Positions 21,206 through 32,199 of a stretch of 64,000 nt of DNA are shown here, in pieces. Under the pieces are notes generated by a model that was not told the origin of the DNA, searched no databases, and worked only from the letters and a program-made list of their open reading frames with translations. Made by a program: the position numbers and the translations under genes. The stretch's first letter is position 1. Every line of letters starts with the position of its first letter. Source of the DNA: Nicotiana tabacum (Eukaryota; Streptophyta; Magnoliopsida; Solanales; Solanaceae); assembly GCF_000715075.1 (NCBI RefSeq), contig NC_134101.1:23862822-23926821 (forward strand), written 5' to 3'.

Positions 21206-22407
21206 GTCTCCCAAAGTGAAATGGGAGTTTGAAGGAGATAATAACACTAAATACTTCCACAACACTATCAGACAGAGGAGAAAGAGATCTTATCTACATA
21301 GAATAAAAAATGAAGAAGGTAACTGGGTTCAGGGGAATAAACATATATCTGAAGTTATTGTTCAGTACTTCAGTAACCTATTTACCCAACCTATCCGAAG
21401 AACTGACTACAGGATTTCGAACAACCTTCAGAGTCTTATTACTGCAGAAGATAACTCTTTCCTGGTTGTTTTGCCTTCTGTTGAAGAAGTAAAAGATGCA
21501 GTCATGGCTCTAAATCCTAACAGTGCAATTAGTTTTGATGGGTTTAATGGATGTTTTTATCAATCCTGTTGGAGCATAATAGCTGCAGATGTTGCAAATA
21601 TGGTTCAAGATTTCTTTAGGTCCAAAAGAATGACTAAGTTTTATACCAGCACCTACTTGGTACTAATTTCAAAAGTAGAAGCCCCTAGTTCTTTCTCCCA
21701 TCTAGGACCTATCAGTCTAAGTAATTTCTCTAATAAAATAGTGTCTAAAATTATCACCATCAGATTATCCACTATGCTTCCTAAAATCATTTCAGAAAAT
21801 CAATCAGGTTTTATGAAAGGCAGACTAATAACCGAGAACATCCTGTTAACTCAGGAAATCGTCAAGGATATTAGCAAAAGGAATACGGGAGGCAATATGG
21901 TGATCAAATTAGATATGACAAAGGCATATGATAAGATATCCTGAAATTTCCTAACAACCACCATGAGAAAGTTGAGATTTTTAGAAGACTTCATTAACCT
22001 TATATACATGCTAGTGACATATGCTTGGTACTCAATTCTAATCGATGGCTCTAGACACGGTTTCTTCCACTCTACTAGGGGCCTAAATTAGGGTGATCCA
22101 CTCTCACCATATCTCTTTGTCATAGCCGCTGAAGCTCTTTCAAGTTATCTTAATTGCCTACATGAAAAGGAAGTTTATGTGAGTTTTTCTATGAGTAAGA
22201 AAGGTCCTCAAGTTAACCATCTTTGCTATGCTGATGATAGTCATCTTTTCCTCTTGTCAAAAGAGGTCAATGAAAATGATTATGAAAAAGTTGCAACAAT
22301 ATGAACAGGCCTCAGGCCAGGAAATTAGCAAGGAAAAAAGTTTCTTTCTCACCCCTACTCACACCTCTCAATCTATAAGGGATAGAATTCAGAGAGTGAC
22401 GGGTATG
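21206..22407 (+). pseudogene. LINE Y reverse transcriptase, 5' half
   Basis: Plus-strand L1-type reverse transcriptase. Order of blocks: VKWEFEGDNNTKYFH, then FDGFNG, SENQSGFMKGRLITENILL, and KLDMTKAYDK holding the first catalytic Asp. A stop at 21942-21944 replaces the Trp of the SW block. The catalytic CYADD is intact at about 22226-22240 but in a shifted frame. Similarity to LINEs ends at IQRVTGM near 22407. The missing part resumes at 40247 as (E)LVD. This copy belongs to a different subfamily from LINE X, about half identical in protein. Confidence 0.85.
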
Positions 22408-22810
22408 CTTATCTTTGTGCCCCCACCAAAAGAGCATAGCAGAAAACTTGAAGCCAAATTAGGGGCTCACTTCATAAGTTCGAGATGGAAGCACAAAGTG
22501 GTTCACATCGTACCACGACGTTAAAGTAGGTGTTTGTTGGGCGGCAACCCAGCCTTACTGTTTTTTTTTGGTTGTTTCTATTTTTTTTATTATATTATTT
22601 TTGTAGAATTTGTTTTTGTTTTGTAGGATTATGACAGGAAGCAAGGCCATAAGATGCGCAAAAGCAAGCCAGATGATTGGAACTAGTATGAGGTACCCAC
22701 ACAAAGGAGCATTCTTGGGATAAGTCTGAGTACCCTGTGAGCTGCTATTGCTTCGATCATTCACCTTTCAAGGAGTTTTTTTTTCCACCCTTGTTATTTT
22801 TGCTTTATTT

Positions 22811-22846
22811 GTACATTGGGGACACTGTACTCTTTTAAGTGTGGGG
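22811..22846 (+). promoter_or_regulatory. Internal polypurine-like tract with RGGA-loop hairpin
   Basis: GTACATTG and CACTGTAC pair at 7 of 8 positions around the loop GGGA (22811-22830). Six bases on is AAGTGTGGGG. Same layout as at 2424-2460 and 36947-36983, but placed inside the element, where Tat/Athila elements are known to carry an extra purine tract. Confidence 0.55.
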
Positions 22847-24648
22847 TAAAAGATTCTCTGTGGTTTGTATAGTATTATATTAGTATATTGTTTTGTTTCT
22901 TATCTTTTTATTGTTAGCTAGCTTCTTATTTTTAATTGCATAGGTAGTAGAATTAATGGTGTAGTATAGTAGTAATAGTTTTAGTTGCTTAATTTAAAAA
23001 TTAAAAAATAATAAAAACAAAAAATTGAAAAAAAATTGAAAAATAATTTCGGTGTTTCCTCAACGATGGATTTACTAGGCAGTTTTCTTGAGGGATTAAA
23101 GTCTAACCAAAATACAGAAACATGTCCTTTTATTTTCTAGGTAGTAATAATCCCTTGTGATTTTTCTTTGTGCCTCAGTTGTTTTTTACGGGATGTAACT
23201 TGAATCGGTAGTAGTTTTTATTTTTGGAGTAGAATTTTGGGAATAAAAAGGAGGAAGAATAATGAACCTAGGCGCCCTTAACTTGTTTGATAGTAGCATA
23301 TTTAGGCTTTGGCATGTGTAGAATCTTCCCTATATTTTAAAATTGTTCATGATGCCATGTTTATTTGGATAACATGTTATTGATGCCTATGTTTTGTATT
23401 CTGGACTTATATTCACTTTGTTCTTAATACTTAATATCTTGTGGCTCCGTAATTACTTGCATCAATTTGAGAGTCGGAATGAGACCATCCTTTATGAGTC
23501 ATGTGCCATGTGTGGTGAGATTTTTGTAGAGTCCATATCACTGTACTTGTGTCTAGAACTTGCCCGGTATGTGAGTTGAAGCGAAATTTTAGGTGATGCT
23601 CAGTTTGAAAAATGACTTTAGGCCTTTTTTTATCTTTTCGAGCTTTAATATTTATCATAAATATAAATCTATCCTTAGTTAACTCTTTTGAGCCTATAGA
23701 CTTTTATTTGGCACCCACATTACAATACTATTTCTTTTTTATTTTTAATTGACATTGTTTTGATCATTTTACCTCTTAAAGCACTTAACTTGAAAAATGA
23801 ATGCTAGAAGAAGTAAGGAGGAAACTTGGATGGCTTTTGAATATAACCAATAGAAAAAAGAAAGATGCACTTGTGTTGCAAGAGATACACCACTAGCGGA
23901 AATTGCAAAAGAAAAAAAATCTAAAATAATATGTCTAGATAAATAAGTACATCTTGTCCTAGCTAGTGGGGTATGAATTAAGGTAGTACTTAAAGAAAAA
24001 GAAAATATTTTTGGGGGTGATCTTGTTTGTGAAATTGAAGTTGAATTGATAAAATTTGCGCTTAAAGTTAATTTTGTGATGTATTAAAGTGGTTAGGATG
24101 GTTAGTCACTATTCTTAAATATATCATACCCGTCCCTTAGCCCACATTACAACCATGAAAAAGTCCTAATTGATTTTAGATCGAGCGAGCCTACCCTACA
24201 TTAGTAGAGATTTACATTAAGGGCAAACATATGGTACCATTGCATGCATGTGGCTTCTTTGTGAGAGTGAGAGATTTCTTTGATATATATGAGTCCTTAA
24301 ACTATATTTGATCATGAGATTCGAATATGGGGGTTCAATTTACTCTCTTGTTCTTATTGTGAGGGCACATGGTTTTACGAGGGATATGTAACATTATTAG
24401 ACTTCTCTACAATATTGGGTATTCAAGTCATGAGTGCATGGTGACATTGAGTCGGTTTTTTGAGGCTAGAATTGTTATGAGCATGTTGTCTTTGTTTGAA
24501 TACTTTTGAAGTTTGGCATAAGAAAAAGGGAAGTATGTTTTGAATGTATATGTTAAGCTTAATGTTGCTATCAACCATAGTCAATTGTGTAGTGTGCTTC
24601 GAAAGTGTTAAGTATAAAGTGCTCGATGATAGTGTAAATTGTTGGTTC

Positions 24649-24685
24649 ACTCGAGGATAAGCAATGTTTAAGTGAGGGGTGGTAA
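24649..24685 (+). promoter_or_regulatory. Polypurine tract of G
   Basis: AAGTGAGGGGTGGTAA directly precedes LTR TG at 24686. CTCGAGGATAAGCAA upstream looks like a decayed version of the same AGGA-loop hairpin; only about four pairs remain. Confidence 0.6.
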
Positions 24686-25946
24686 TGTTCGGCCAAAAAA
24701 TGCATATATTTAACTATTATTGCTTCATGTTCTAGTATTTTTAATAGTCTTTTGAATATTAATTATATTATTTTATACTTAATAGTATATTATAAATGTG
24801 TAGGAATAAAGCGGTGTAAAAATAAAGAGATTTGGAGAAAAATTAAATAGAATGCGGAAGAAAAAGAAAGGAAAATAAATAATTAAATAGAAAAAGACAA
24901 ACACCAAAAGGTGTCCCCCCCAAGTGTAAGACAAAGAAAAGGAAAATGCAATTCAAAGAGTGAAAATCGCAAAACGTACTGGGATATTTCGGCCCGAGAC
25001 AAAGTTATTTCGGTCCTACACGACCCAACTCGTATAAAAGGGGTTCTAAACCTAATTTGGAGGGGATCGAACATATTTTTGAGAGGAGAACACACAACTT
25101 TTGACTAAGGGAGAGCACAGAGCTGCCGTGGAGCGAGGCCGGATTTTATCTTTTCTTCCACCAAACTTAGTAATTTTTATGTTTTTTGTATGATTTGTTG
25201 TTTGGCTACCATATCTATGTGGAGCTAAACTTCACGTTCTAGAGTTGTGATTCTTTCATGACTATTGTTATTCAAATATTGATTTTGATTTCTTGATTTA
25301 TTGTATTAGTTTATTTATTCAATCTTGCGCTTAATTATTTAATTGTTTGATCACCAATTGAATACTATCTACGAATCTAGAGTTGAACTCGAAAGTGAAA
25401 TTCTAGATTGCACATAGGATTGAGTAGAGCAATTTCTTAAACCTGGGCATCGGGAAATAGATTCGCGGTTAGGATAGATATATGCTAATTGCCTTGCTTG
25501 GATATTATATGGGAATTACAATGCATTCTTGTTGACTCTAACTCTATAGACATATACGAGTTAGGTTAGCCTGAATAGGCGAGTAAGAACTCGATAGATT
25601 CTTATGAGCAATATTAACCAAGTCAACCAATAAATCAGATAAATTAATTAGTCAATTTAATTGAAGAATACAATAGGATTGTTAGATAACCCAGGACTCT
25701 AGATCGTTTTCATCACATTGATAATATAAAAATCTGTTCTTCCTCTCTTTAAAGTTTATTAGTTATTTTCTTTTTAGTTTAATTAGCTTAGTAACATCAC
25801 TTTTGGGGAGAATCCTTGTTTAGATAATTCGGACTGTCTGATTTAGTTAATAATTGATAACAAGTCCTCGTGGATTCGACACTCTATCTTATTACTTTAT
25901 TACTTGCTGACCGCGCATATACTTGTGTACGCGTTTGGCCGCAACA
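24686..25946 (+). repeat. LTR of element G
   Basis: Begins TGTTCGGCCAAAAAATGC after the polypurine tract and ends GGCCGCAACA, about 1.26 kb. It matches LTR H (43041-44269) in reverse orientation at high similarity over its whole length. The bases after it (AATTTTTG) recall the start of the H primer-site region, so it may be a recombined rather than simple 3' LTR. Confidence 0.8.
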
Positions 25947-26345
25947 AATTTTTGTCTCCGGTAAAAACTAGTACATATTTTATTAAAGCCGTGAATGACC
26001 AATAATTAAGAAGGCGAACCAATGTGCCCATATATACGAGATCAGGCAATAATCAAGTAGATTAGCTTGACTCAGTTTAATTTGGAGAACAGCGATTAGG
26101 AAGTTGCTACTTATCCAACTGATAAAATCCCATAATAGGGATGTCCTGATAATCAAACAGGATAGAGGAATCTTGAAGGCAGCCATCTGCCACTTGATTT
26201 GCTTCTCTAAATCAGTGATTTACCTCAAAATTTTGGTTTGAGATTAAAATCTTTGCGGTGTCCTCCATAAATGCTTTGAGTTTGCAATTAACTGCTGTGT
26301 AATTAAGCATATTTGCCAATACGAGGGAGTCCAATTCTAGTTCAA
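25947..26345 (-). pseudogene. LINE RNase H fragment
   Basis: On the minus strand VIELELDSLVLANML (third catalytic Asp in the LDS motif) and FREANQVADGCLQ (the last catalytic Asp, VAD) identify the C-terminal part of a plant LINE RNase H domain. A stop lies between them. No reverse transcriptase is attached, so this is a separate scrap from LINE X or Y. Confidence 0.7.
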
Positions 26346-27058
26346 TTACTGTGTTATTTGTATTTTATATATACATGTGATACATTTCTTGTAATTCTCA
26401 TCCATTTCACATGGTTCATTTGTAGTACAAATACAAATTAACTGTTGATACAAGCTAAGATATTTTATTTTGCTTAATGCCTTCCACTCGGGCATTACGT
26501 TGTTTCTCTTATTACATGACTGTCTCATCTCTAAGTGCAACCACCTGATGTAGATGAGTTCTTTTTTCTTTTTTTCTTTTTTCTTTTATATCATTTCTGC
26601 TGGCCATTGTCTGGGTACAAGGAATTCCCCCTGTTCCTGCAATCAACATTACTTACTATACGACGTTTTTTGGACATTAATTAAGAAGAGAGACTCGTAC
26701 TTAAATAAGCTATACCCCATAAATTAATTTGCCAATCTTGTATATTGACAGTACAAGGTCTGTCCATTTTTAGTTTCTTAACACTGAGGGCAGCAAAGAT
26801 TTCCCTTGTTAAAATCGTTCTATTTAATATTTTTTCTTGCCAATTCCCGTGTGATCTTCCTTGCAAAGGTTTACTAATCTGCCCAAACCAATATTGCTTA
26901 TTATTGCATGCATGCAACTTATAGAGTACAGAAAATTGCAGAGGGAAATTTTTAGATTTCTTTGCTGCAATTCTTTTGCCTTCACGATATATCATCTTCC
27001 CACCACAAGGTAAGAAGAGGGAAATTTTTAGATTTCAAATGGTAATTAGAATGAGCAA
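26346..27058. other. Downstream flank of the glycine-rich protein gene
   Basis: About 700 bases of AT-rich sequence with a pyrimidine run (26560-26590). A perfect 20-base direct repeat (26941-26960 and 27018-27037) lies 77 bases apart. No coding similarity recognised. Part of it should be the 3' UTR of the neighbouring gene. Confidence 0.4.
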
Positions 27059-27865
27059 TCAAGGGGCGTAGCCACCACCGTGTCCACCACCTTCACCACC
27101 TCCAGCGTAGGCTCCACCTCCTACCGCACCACTACCGCCACCACCGCCTCCATATGCTCCTCCTGCACCACCACCGGCTCCTCCTCCACTACCGTATCCA
27201 TCAGCTGCTGCTCCCCCTGCTCCTCCAGCATAAGCACCACCGCCGCCACCTCCATGCCCACCTCCACCACCATATCCACCTCCTGGTGCCCCACCAGCAC
27301 CAAAGCCGCCACCACTGCCTCCTCCTACGCCTTCAGCATATCCACCACCATGTGCTCCACCTGCAGCTGCTCCGCCACCACCATTGCCTCCACCACCTCC
27401 AGCACCATAACCACCACCAGGTGCTCCTCCAACACCATATCCGCTACCACCACCTTCACCACCACCACTTGCATGTCCAGCATCGTGTCCTCCACCAGCA
27501 TAGCCACCTCCTGCTCCACTTCCACCACCACCTCCTCCAGCATATCCAGCACCATGCTCTCCTCCAGCTGCATAACCAGAACCACCACCGGCTCCGCCTC
27601 CACTGCCACCTCCGCTGGCATAACCATGGTCACCTGCAGCTCCATATCCACCACCTCCACCGGAACCTCCTCCACCGCCAACTGCATAGCCTCCACCAGC
27701 AACACCACCACCAGCGCCACCACCAATTCCATGACCTGCACCATAGGCGGCTACCTCACCCCCAACACCTACATGATCATAAGTGAGGAGGGTTTTAGCA
27801 GCTGAACATATTCCTATACCCAATAACAGAAAGAAAACAATGTTAATAAGTGTAAGCTTCGCCAT
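27059..27865 (-). CDS. Glycine-rich cell-wall-type structural protein
   Basis: A 268-residue protein with no internal stop. Start chosen at ATG 27865 (MAKLTLINIVFFLLLGIG) because it opens a textbook signal peptide: short charged N-terminus, hydrophobic core, and a likely cut after GICSA near residue 22. An in-frame ATG 34 codons upstream would bury the signal and lies beyond the TATA box. The rest is GGX and GGGX repeats, more than half Gly with Ala, Ser, Tyr and His, ending GGHGGGYAP, as in GRP1-type cell-wall proteins of bean and tobacco. Such proteins are exported and can be cross-linked through Tyr. It has no RNA-binding or cysteine domain. It is the only intact conventional gene here, set between LINE fragments. 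Confidence 0.9.
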   Translation of the reverse strand: MAKLTLINIVFFLLLGIGICSAAKTLLTYDHVGVGGEVAAYGAGHGIGGGAGGGVAGGGYAVGGGGGSGGGGGYGAAGDHGYASGGGSGGGAGGGSGYAAGGEHGAGYAGGGGGGSGAGGGYAGGGHDAGHASGGGEGGGSGYGVGGAPGGGYGAGGGGGNGGGGAAAGGAHGGGYAEGVGGGSGGGFGAGGAPGGGYGGGGGHGGGGGGAYAGGAGGAAADGYGSGGGAGGGAGGAYGGGGGGSGAVGGGAYAGGGEGGGHGGGYAP

Positions 27866-27920
27866 TGAATGTTGTTGAATGCCACAAAAACGACTTGGGA
27901 TAGAATGCAAGAATCGGAGG

Positions 27921-27930
27921 CTATTTATAG
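27921..27930 (-). promoter_or_regulatory. TATA box of the glycine-rich protein gene
   Basis: CTATAAATAG on the minus strand, about 56-65 bases upstream of the ATG, leaving a short 5' UTR. A CATGCA (RY-type) word lies about 35 bases further upstream. Confidence 0.7.
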
Positions 27931-28540
27931 ATGCAGAAACGCGTCTATATGCACAAATCACATGCAAAAGAACAAAAGAAAACTCCTTTTGTCCCTACAA
28001 TTAAGTGGTCCACTTCACTAACATCCTCAAAGAGTTGACATCATTTCGTCTTAATTCAATCTCTTCTCCAAGTAGACCAGCTAGTGTGCTTGTGCTGTCT
28101 CCCATATTCGTTAAGTATACAGTATAAATATTTCTTAGTACCATACTTTTCTTAATTCTTTATTTTTGATACATCTTGTAGTTGGAAGCCCGACTCATTC
28201 ATGAATTCCTCCCAAACTAATTATATATTTTAGTTCCACTTAATCGAAACGGTTCTTTATGTTTAATATACTTTATTTTGTGTCACGTTCTCTAATTTTG
28301 AATTGGAAAAATGTGATGCGTCATTGAATTAGGCCGATTAAGTTTAGAGTTCTTATTCAACCGGTGCTTGCTAATTTTTGAGCTTTTATGAATTTAACTT
28401 ATATGCACTTGTGGTAAAAATATATTACCCAATGTTTACACTAAATTAATTGATGTATGATACATTATTTGTTCAATCATTCGATATTCGAAGTTGACTG
28501 GTCCGACTAGTTCGGATTTGCGATGGCAGACACACTATGG
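27931..28540 (-). promoter_or_regulatory. Upstream region of the glycine-rich protein gene
   Basis: About 600 AT-rich bases between the TATA box and the poly(A) end of LINE X. TTGAC words (W-box core) occur near 28036 and 28494. No transposon similarity was recognised, so this is probably the native promoter, cut off by the LINE insertion at about 28541. Confidence 0.45.
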
Positions 28541-28804
28541 GGTTTTTTGTTTTTTTTAATTTAAACCATTCACCCAAGTTTTCATCTCCTGTGGTATTGG
28601 GGGATTTGGCATTGACCCCTACCCTGTTTATCTATTAGCAAAATAGTACAAAGGAGGGGGACATTTAAACCAAAACCTCCCATTAGAGCTATGCCAACAT
28701 ATACATTAATGGCTAGGCCTTACTTATGTCTAGTGCTCGCACACGCAAAAGTATAATAAAGAGCTACTATGAGAGGATGTGAGTTCAGCACAATAATAGC
28801 TCTT

Positions 28805-29580
28805 CCTTTAACATTTAGGGAGGCTCAAAGATCCATCCAGAGTGTTTTCTTGGCCTTTTTCTGAAATTTGGGACCTGCATTCTATCCATAGTGATAGCTC
28901 TTTTAGCCTCAATATGTATATCATTTTCATTGAGGAAAATAACATTCTCACTGAGTATAGTAGCTTGTTTGGATACAGCGTCGGCCACTTCATTCCCTTC
29001 TCTGTAACGGTGCTTGATCTTGATACCATGTTGTTGCACCTTTTGTTGTATTAACATAATATCTTCTTTAAGTCTCCATGGGATATTGTATGTCCCTAAA
29101 ATCATGTTGACTATTAGAAGAGAGTCTAATTCCAGACTGAGTTTTTGACAATATGGTCACAACACCAAAGTATACCAAACAGAGCCGCCTGCACTTCAGA
29201 ATAGTTGTTAGTTAAGAAATGCACTGGTGAGGAGAAGGCCTTCACCATGTGTCCATTTCTCTTCTTAACAACACCATCAGCGGCTGCTCTACCTAAGTTT
29301 GCGATGAAACTGCCATCTGTGTTAATTTTTCACTGATTGTTATCCAGTGATTCCCACAGAACCATGACACTCCTCAATCTTTTTTTGTAGTCTTCCACTA
29401 CCTTGCAAACTATATTCCATGTCAAATCCCAATTCATTTGACTGTATTTCTGGCCCATGGAAACTTTAACCTGAAAAGGAACCTGTTGACATATTCTAAA
29501 AACAGATATAGCCTTCTTACCATATTTCTTACCACATCTGGCCTTCCATATTTTCCAGCATCTTATATAAGCTGGGGTAA
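28805..29580 (-). pseudogene. LINE X RNase H region
   Basis: On the minus strand the catalytic block HRYREGNEVADAVSKQA (about 29010-28960) is clear. Upstream, near 29290-29110, are the LNTDGS-like and VQAALFGIL-like segments in several frames. The 3' end includes a hydrophobic tail stopping near 28815. Frameshifts rule out function. Confidence 0.75.
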
Positions 29581-29612
29581 TTTGCAGTAGAAACTTTTGG
29601 ACAATATATTTT

Positions 29613-29917
29613 GCTTGGTTGGAAGTGGAGGGTGCTCACCACTAGAGCAACTCACTCTTGTCTAAGACAAGCAAAAAAAAAAGAAAAAAAAATGTCTTAG
29701 ACAAGAGTGAGTTGCTCTAGTGGTGAGCACCCTCCAATTCCAACCAAGAGGTTGTGAGTTCGAGTCACCCCAAGAGTAAGGTGGGCAGTTCTTGGAGGGA
29801 GGGAGCCGAGGGTCTATCGAAAACAGCCTCTCTACCCTAGGGTAGGGGTAAGGTCTGCGTACAAACTACCCTCCTCATACCCCACTAGTGGGATTATACT
29901 GGGTTGTTGTTGTTATT
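29613..29917 (+). mobile_element. tRNA-derived SINE (TS-like) with inverted 5' duplication
   Basis: The plus-strand SINE starts near 29694 and ends with a (GTT)n tail at 29902-29915, which typifies Solanaceae SINEs. A polymerase III box B-like GAGTTCGAGTC lies at 29757-29767 with box A-like sequence near 29708-29725. The middle (GGAGCCGAGGGTCTATCG) and 3' part resemble the tobacco TS family from memory. An inverted copy of its first 54 bases lies at 29615-29668, one mismatch, with a 25-base A-rich spacer. It sits inside LINE X. Confidence 0.8.
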
Positions 29918-29929
29918 TTTTATTTGTCT

Positions 29930-32199
29930 ACTCCACCATTGATTCAGGATGCATAAAGTGTTCCTTCTCGTGGTCTGGAATCCCAGTGGAGTCGACATGT
30001 ATTCCATACCTTTTTTGTTGTATTGCTATTGGCAAATACATGGTCCATGGTTTCTTTTTCTAGAACCCTGCAACAATATCTAGAAATAATGTTAGTACCA
30101 AACTTTAGAACAATCTCATCCAGTGGTAACCTGCCATTCAAGAGTCTCCATGTTGCAAAGGAGATTTTAAAAGGTATATAATTATTCTAGATTTTGGCTA
30201 GTTGGGGTGAGATCTCTCTTCTTTTCCCGAGTAGTTGATATGCATAATCTCATCTAAAACTCTCTGCGGCAGAGTATCATGGAAAAGTTCAATGTTCCAG
30301 CCATGGTTGTTGAAGAACTCCTTAACTTTGGTGTTTCCCGGTTTATAATGTAGGCTGACATATGTTTTGATGATACCCGAGGGAATCCACCTGTCCCACC
30401 TAAACATGCTATTGCCCTTGTTGATCTTCCAAAGAATTTTAGGCTCCATCTTGTCTCTAGTATCCATTAAGCTTCTCCAAGAGTTAGAGTCTTTGGGGTC
30501 TAGTCGTTTTGACATGGGGTTAGATATTTGGTAGTACTTAGCTTTGAAGAATTTTGTCCACAAGTTGTCGTCCACCATATTTTTGCTGCGAACGAGTTGC
30601 ATATATCCTGTTACTTTTCAAAACTAACTCCTCCCTCATCGGTAGGATAACTCATATTATCCCAGGAGCACCAATGATAGCTCTTCTTTCCTGCTTTTTT
30701 ACCCTAGAAGAAATTTGATAAGTACATTTCAATCTGCCTGATAATGGTCTTGGGAGGCACCATAACTACAAACAGGTAGAGAGTTTGAGACTGAAGTACG
30801 TGTTTGGTAATGACTGTTTTCCCACCAAATGATATGAGCTTCCTTTGCCAGTCTCCAACTTTATTTAGCACTTTTGTGGTTAGATATATCAAATCTTCTT
30901 TCTGCCTATATAGATAGTGCATCTAAGATAAGTGAAGGGGAATTGCATATGCTTAAATTATGTCCATTTTCGGAGTCTTCTAATAACTCTTTTATTAGCT
31001 CTGCTATCTCCATATTTATACTTCAGAAATTTATTTTCCTTGTTGATATCTTGACCAGATGCGTCCTGGTAATCATCTAGAGTATACATTAGCAACTTCA
31101 CTGATTTCTGTCACCAGAAGTGAAAAGAATTAGATCATTAGCATAACTTATGTGGTTTATCTTGGGTCCTTTGGGATTCAAGAGAAACCAATAAATTGGT
31201 TGTTCTCATTGAGTCTGTTAAGGGCCCTGTCTAAAGCCTCTGCAGCTAGAATAAAAAGAAAGGGGGAAATTAAAGAGGATTTCCCTGTTTCAATCTTTTT
31301 GTTGATTTAAAGAAGCCATGTCTTGTTTCATTAATTAATATGAAATACCAATTCTCAGAAATTAGTCTTTGTATAGTGTCAATGATTGCTTCTGAGAAAT
31401 TCATTTTTCTTAGCACAACCATAAGAAAACTCCAAGAAAGCTTGTCGTAAGCTTTTGACATGTCAAGCTTAATAACAATGTTGCCTCCCTGGTTATTTTT
31501 CTTTATATCATGGACAAGTTCCTGGGCTAGAAGGATGTTTTCAGTGATTAGCCTACCTTTAAAAAAGCCTGATTGATTATCAAAGATCAATTTCGGAAGA
31601 ATATTAGCTATCCTAGTACTGATAATTTTGGAAATGATCTTATTTGACACATTACAAAGACTAATGGGTCTTATTTGTGACGTAGATGAGGGGGAGAGGA
31701 CTTTAGGGATGAGGACCAGGTTAGTATGGGTGTAGTATCTGGTAAGATTATAACCATTAAAGAAATTTTGAACAAACTTGCAAACCTCTCTTTTGATAAT
31801 GTCCCAAGATGCTTCGTAAAAGTGAACATTGAACACATCTGGACCTGCAGAGTTGTTGGGGTCAATAAAGAATACTGCATTTTTTATCTCTCTTCATCAA
31901 GAATATCATTCGGAGATAGTTTTCATCATCTGTAACCATTGGCTCAGTACAATCAAGAATGGACACATTGTTATCGCTATAAGTGTGGGTTAATAGATTA
32001 CTGGAGTGATCAATAATAGCATTTGCAATAGCTTCATTGCCCTTAATCCATGCTCCTTGATTATTCGTGATTCTATAGATGTGTGCTCTTCTCCTTTTTT
32101 CCTTGATCACACTGTGAAAATATTTGGAATTAGAATCACCTTCTTCGTCCCATTTGAATCTGGATTTTTGCCAGAGGATAGACTCTTGCATCTTCAGCC
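29930..32199 (-). pseudogene. LINE X reverse transcriptase and zf-RVT region
   Basis: On the minus strand: FKWDEEGDSNSKYFH (32150), NLVLIPK and RPISLCNVSNKIISK (31740-31660), FDNQSGFFKGRLITENILL (31600), KLDMSKAYDKLSW with the first catalytic Asp (31460). The catalytic YADD reads YAND at about 31140-31129, an inactivating change. Then FGGKTVITKHVLQS (30830) and KFFKAKYY (30560). The cysteine region RYCCRVLEKETMDHVFANS (30080) is the zf-RVT zinc segment. Stops and shifts throughout. Confidence 0.88.

Larger units (their letters stand above)
22408..24685 (+). mobile_element. 3' internal region of Ty3/gypsy element G
   Basis: After the LINE similarity ends, a short frame (WKHKVVHIVPRR, stop 22522-22524) is followed by TTGTTGGGCGGCAACCCAGC, a sequence I associate with the end of coding in Tat/Athila-type elements. 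About 2.1 kb of AT-rich non-coding DNA follows, with an internal polypurine-like tract at 22837-22846, up to the tract before the LTR at 24686. The 5' part of the element is missing. Lineage assignment is tentative. Confidence 0.55.

Noticed and set aside
18530..22407. A single LINE with 5' inversion by twin priming
   Set aside because: The LINE X 3' half at 32207 continues the 18535 reading frame in phase through an 8-bp duplication, and the reverse transcriptases of X and Y differ too much to be one element. Kept only as an alternative.
27325..27744. Val/Met-rich minus-strand frame inside the glycine-rich gene
   Set aside because: Out-of-frame reading of the same repeats; the signal-peptide frame is the real one.
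27080..27805. Long plus-strand reading frames rich in Ser/Thr or His/Leu opposite the glycine-rich gene
   Set aside because: They are reading-frame shadows of the GGX repeats. They lack a signal or domain and only mirror the Gly codon bias.
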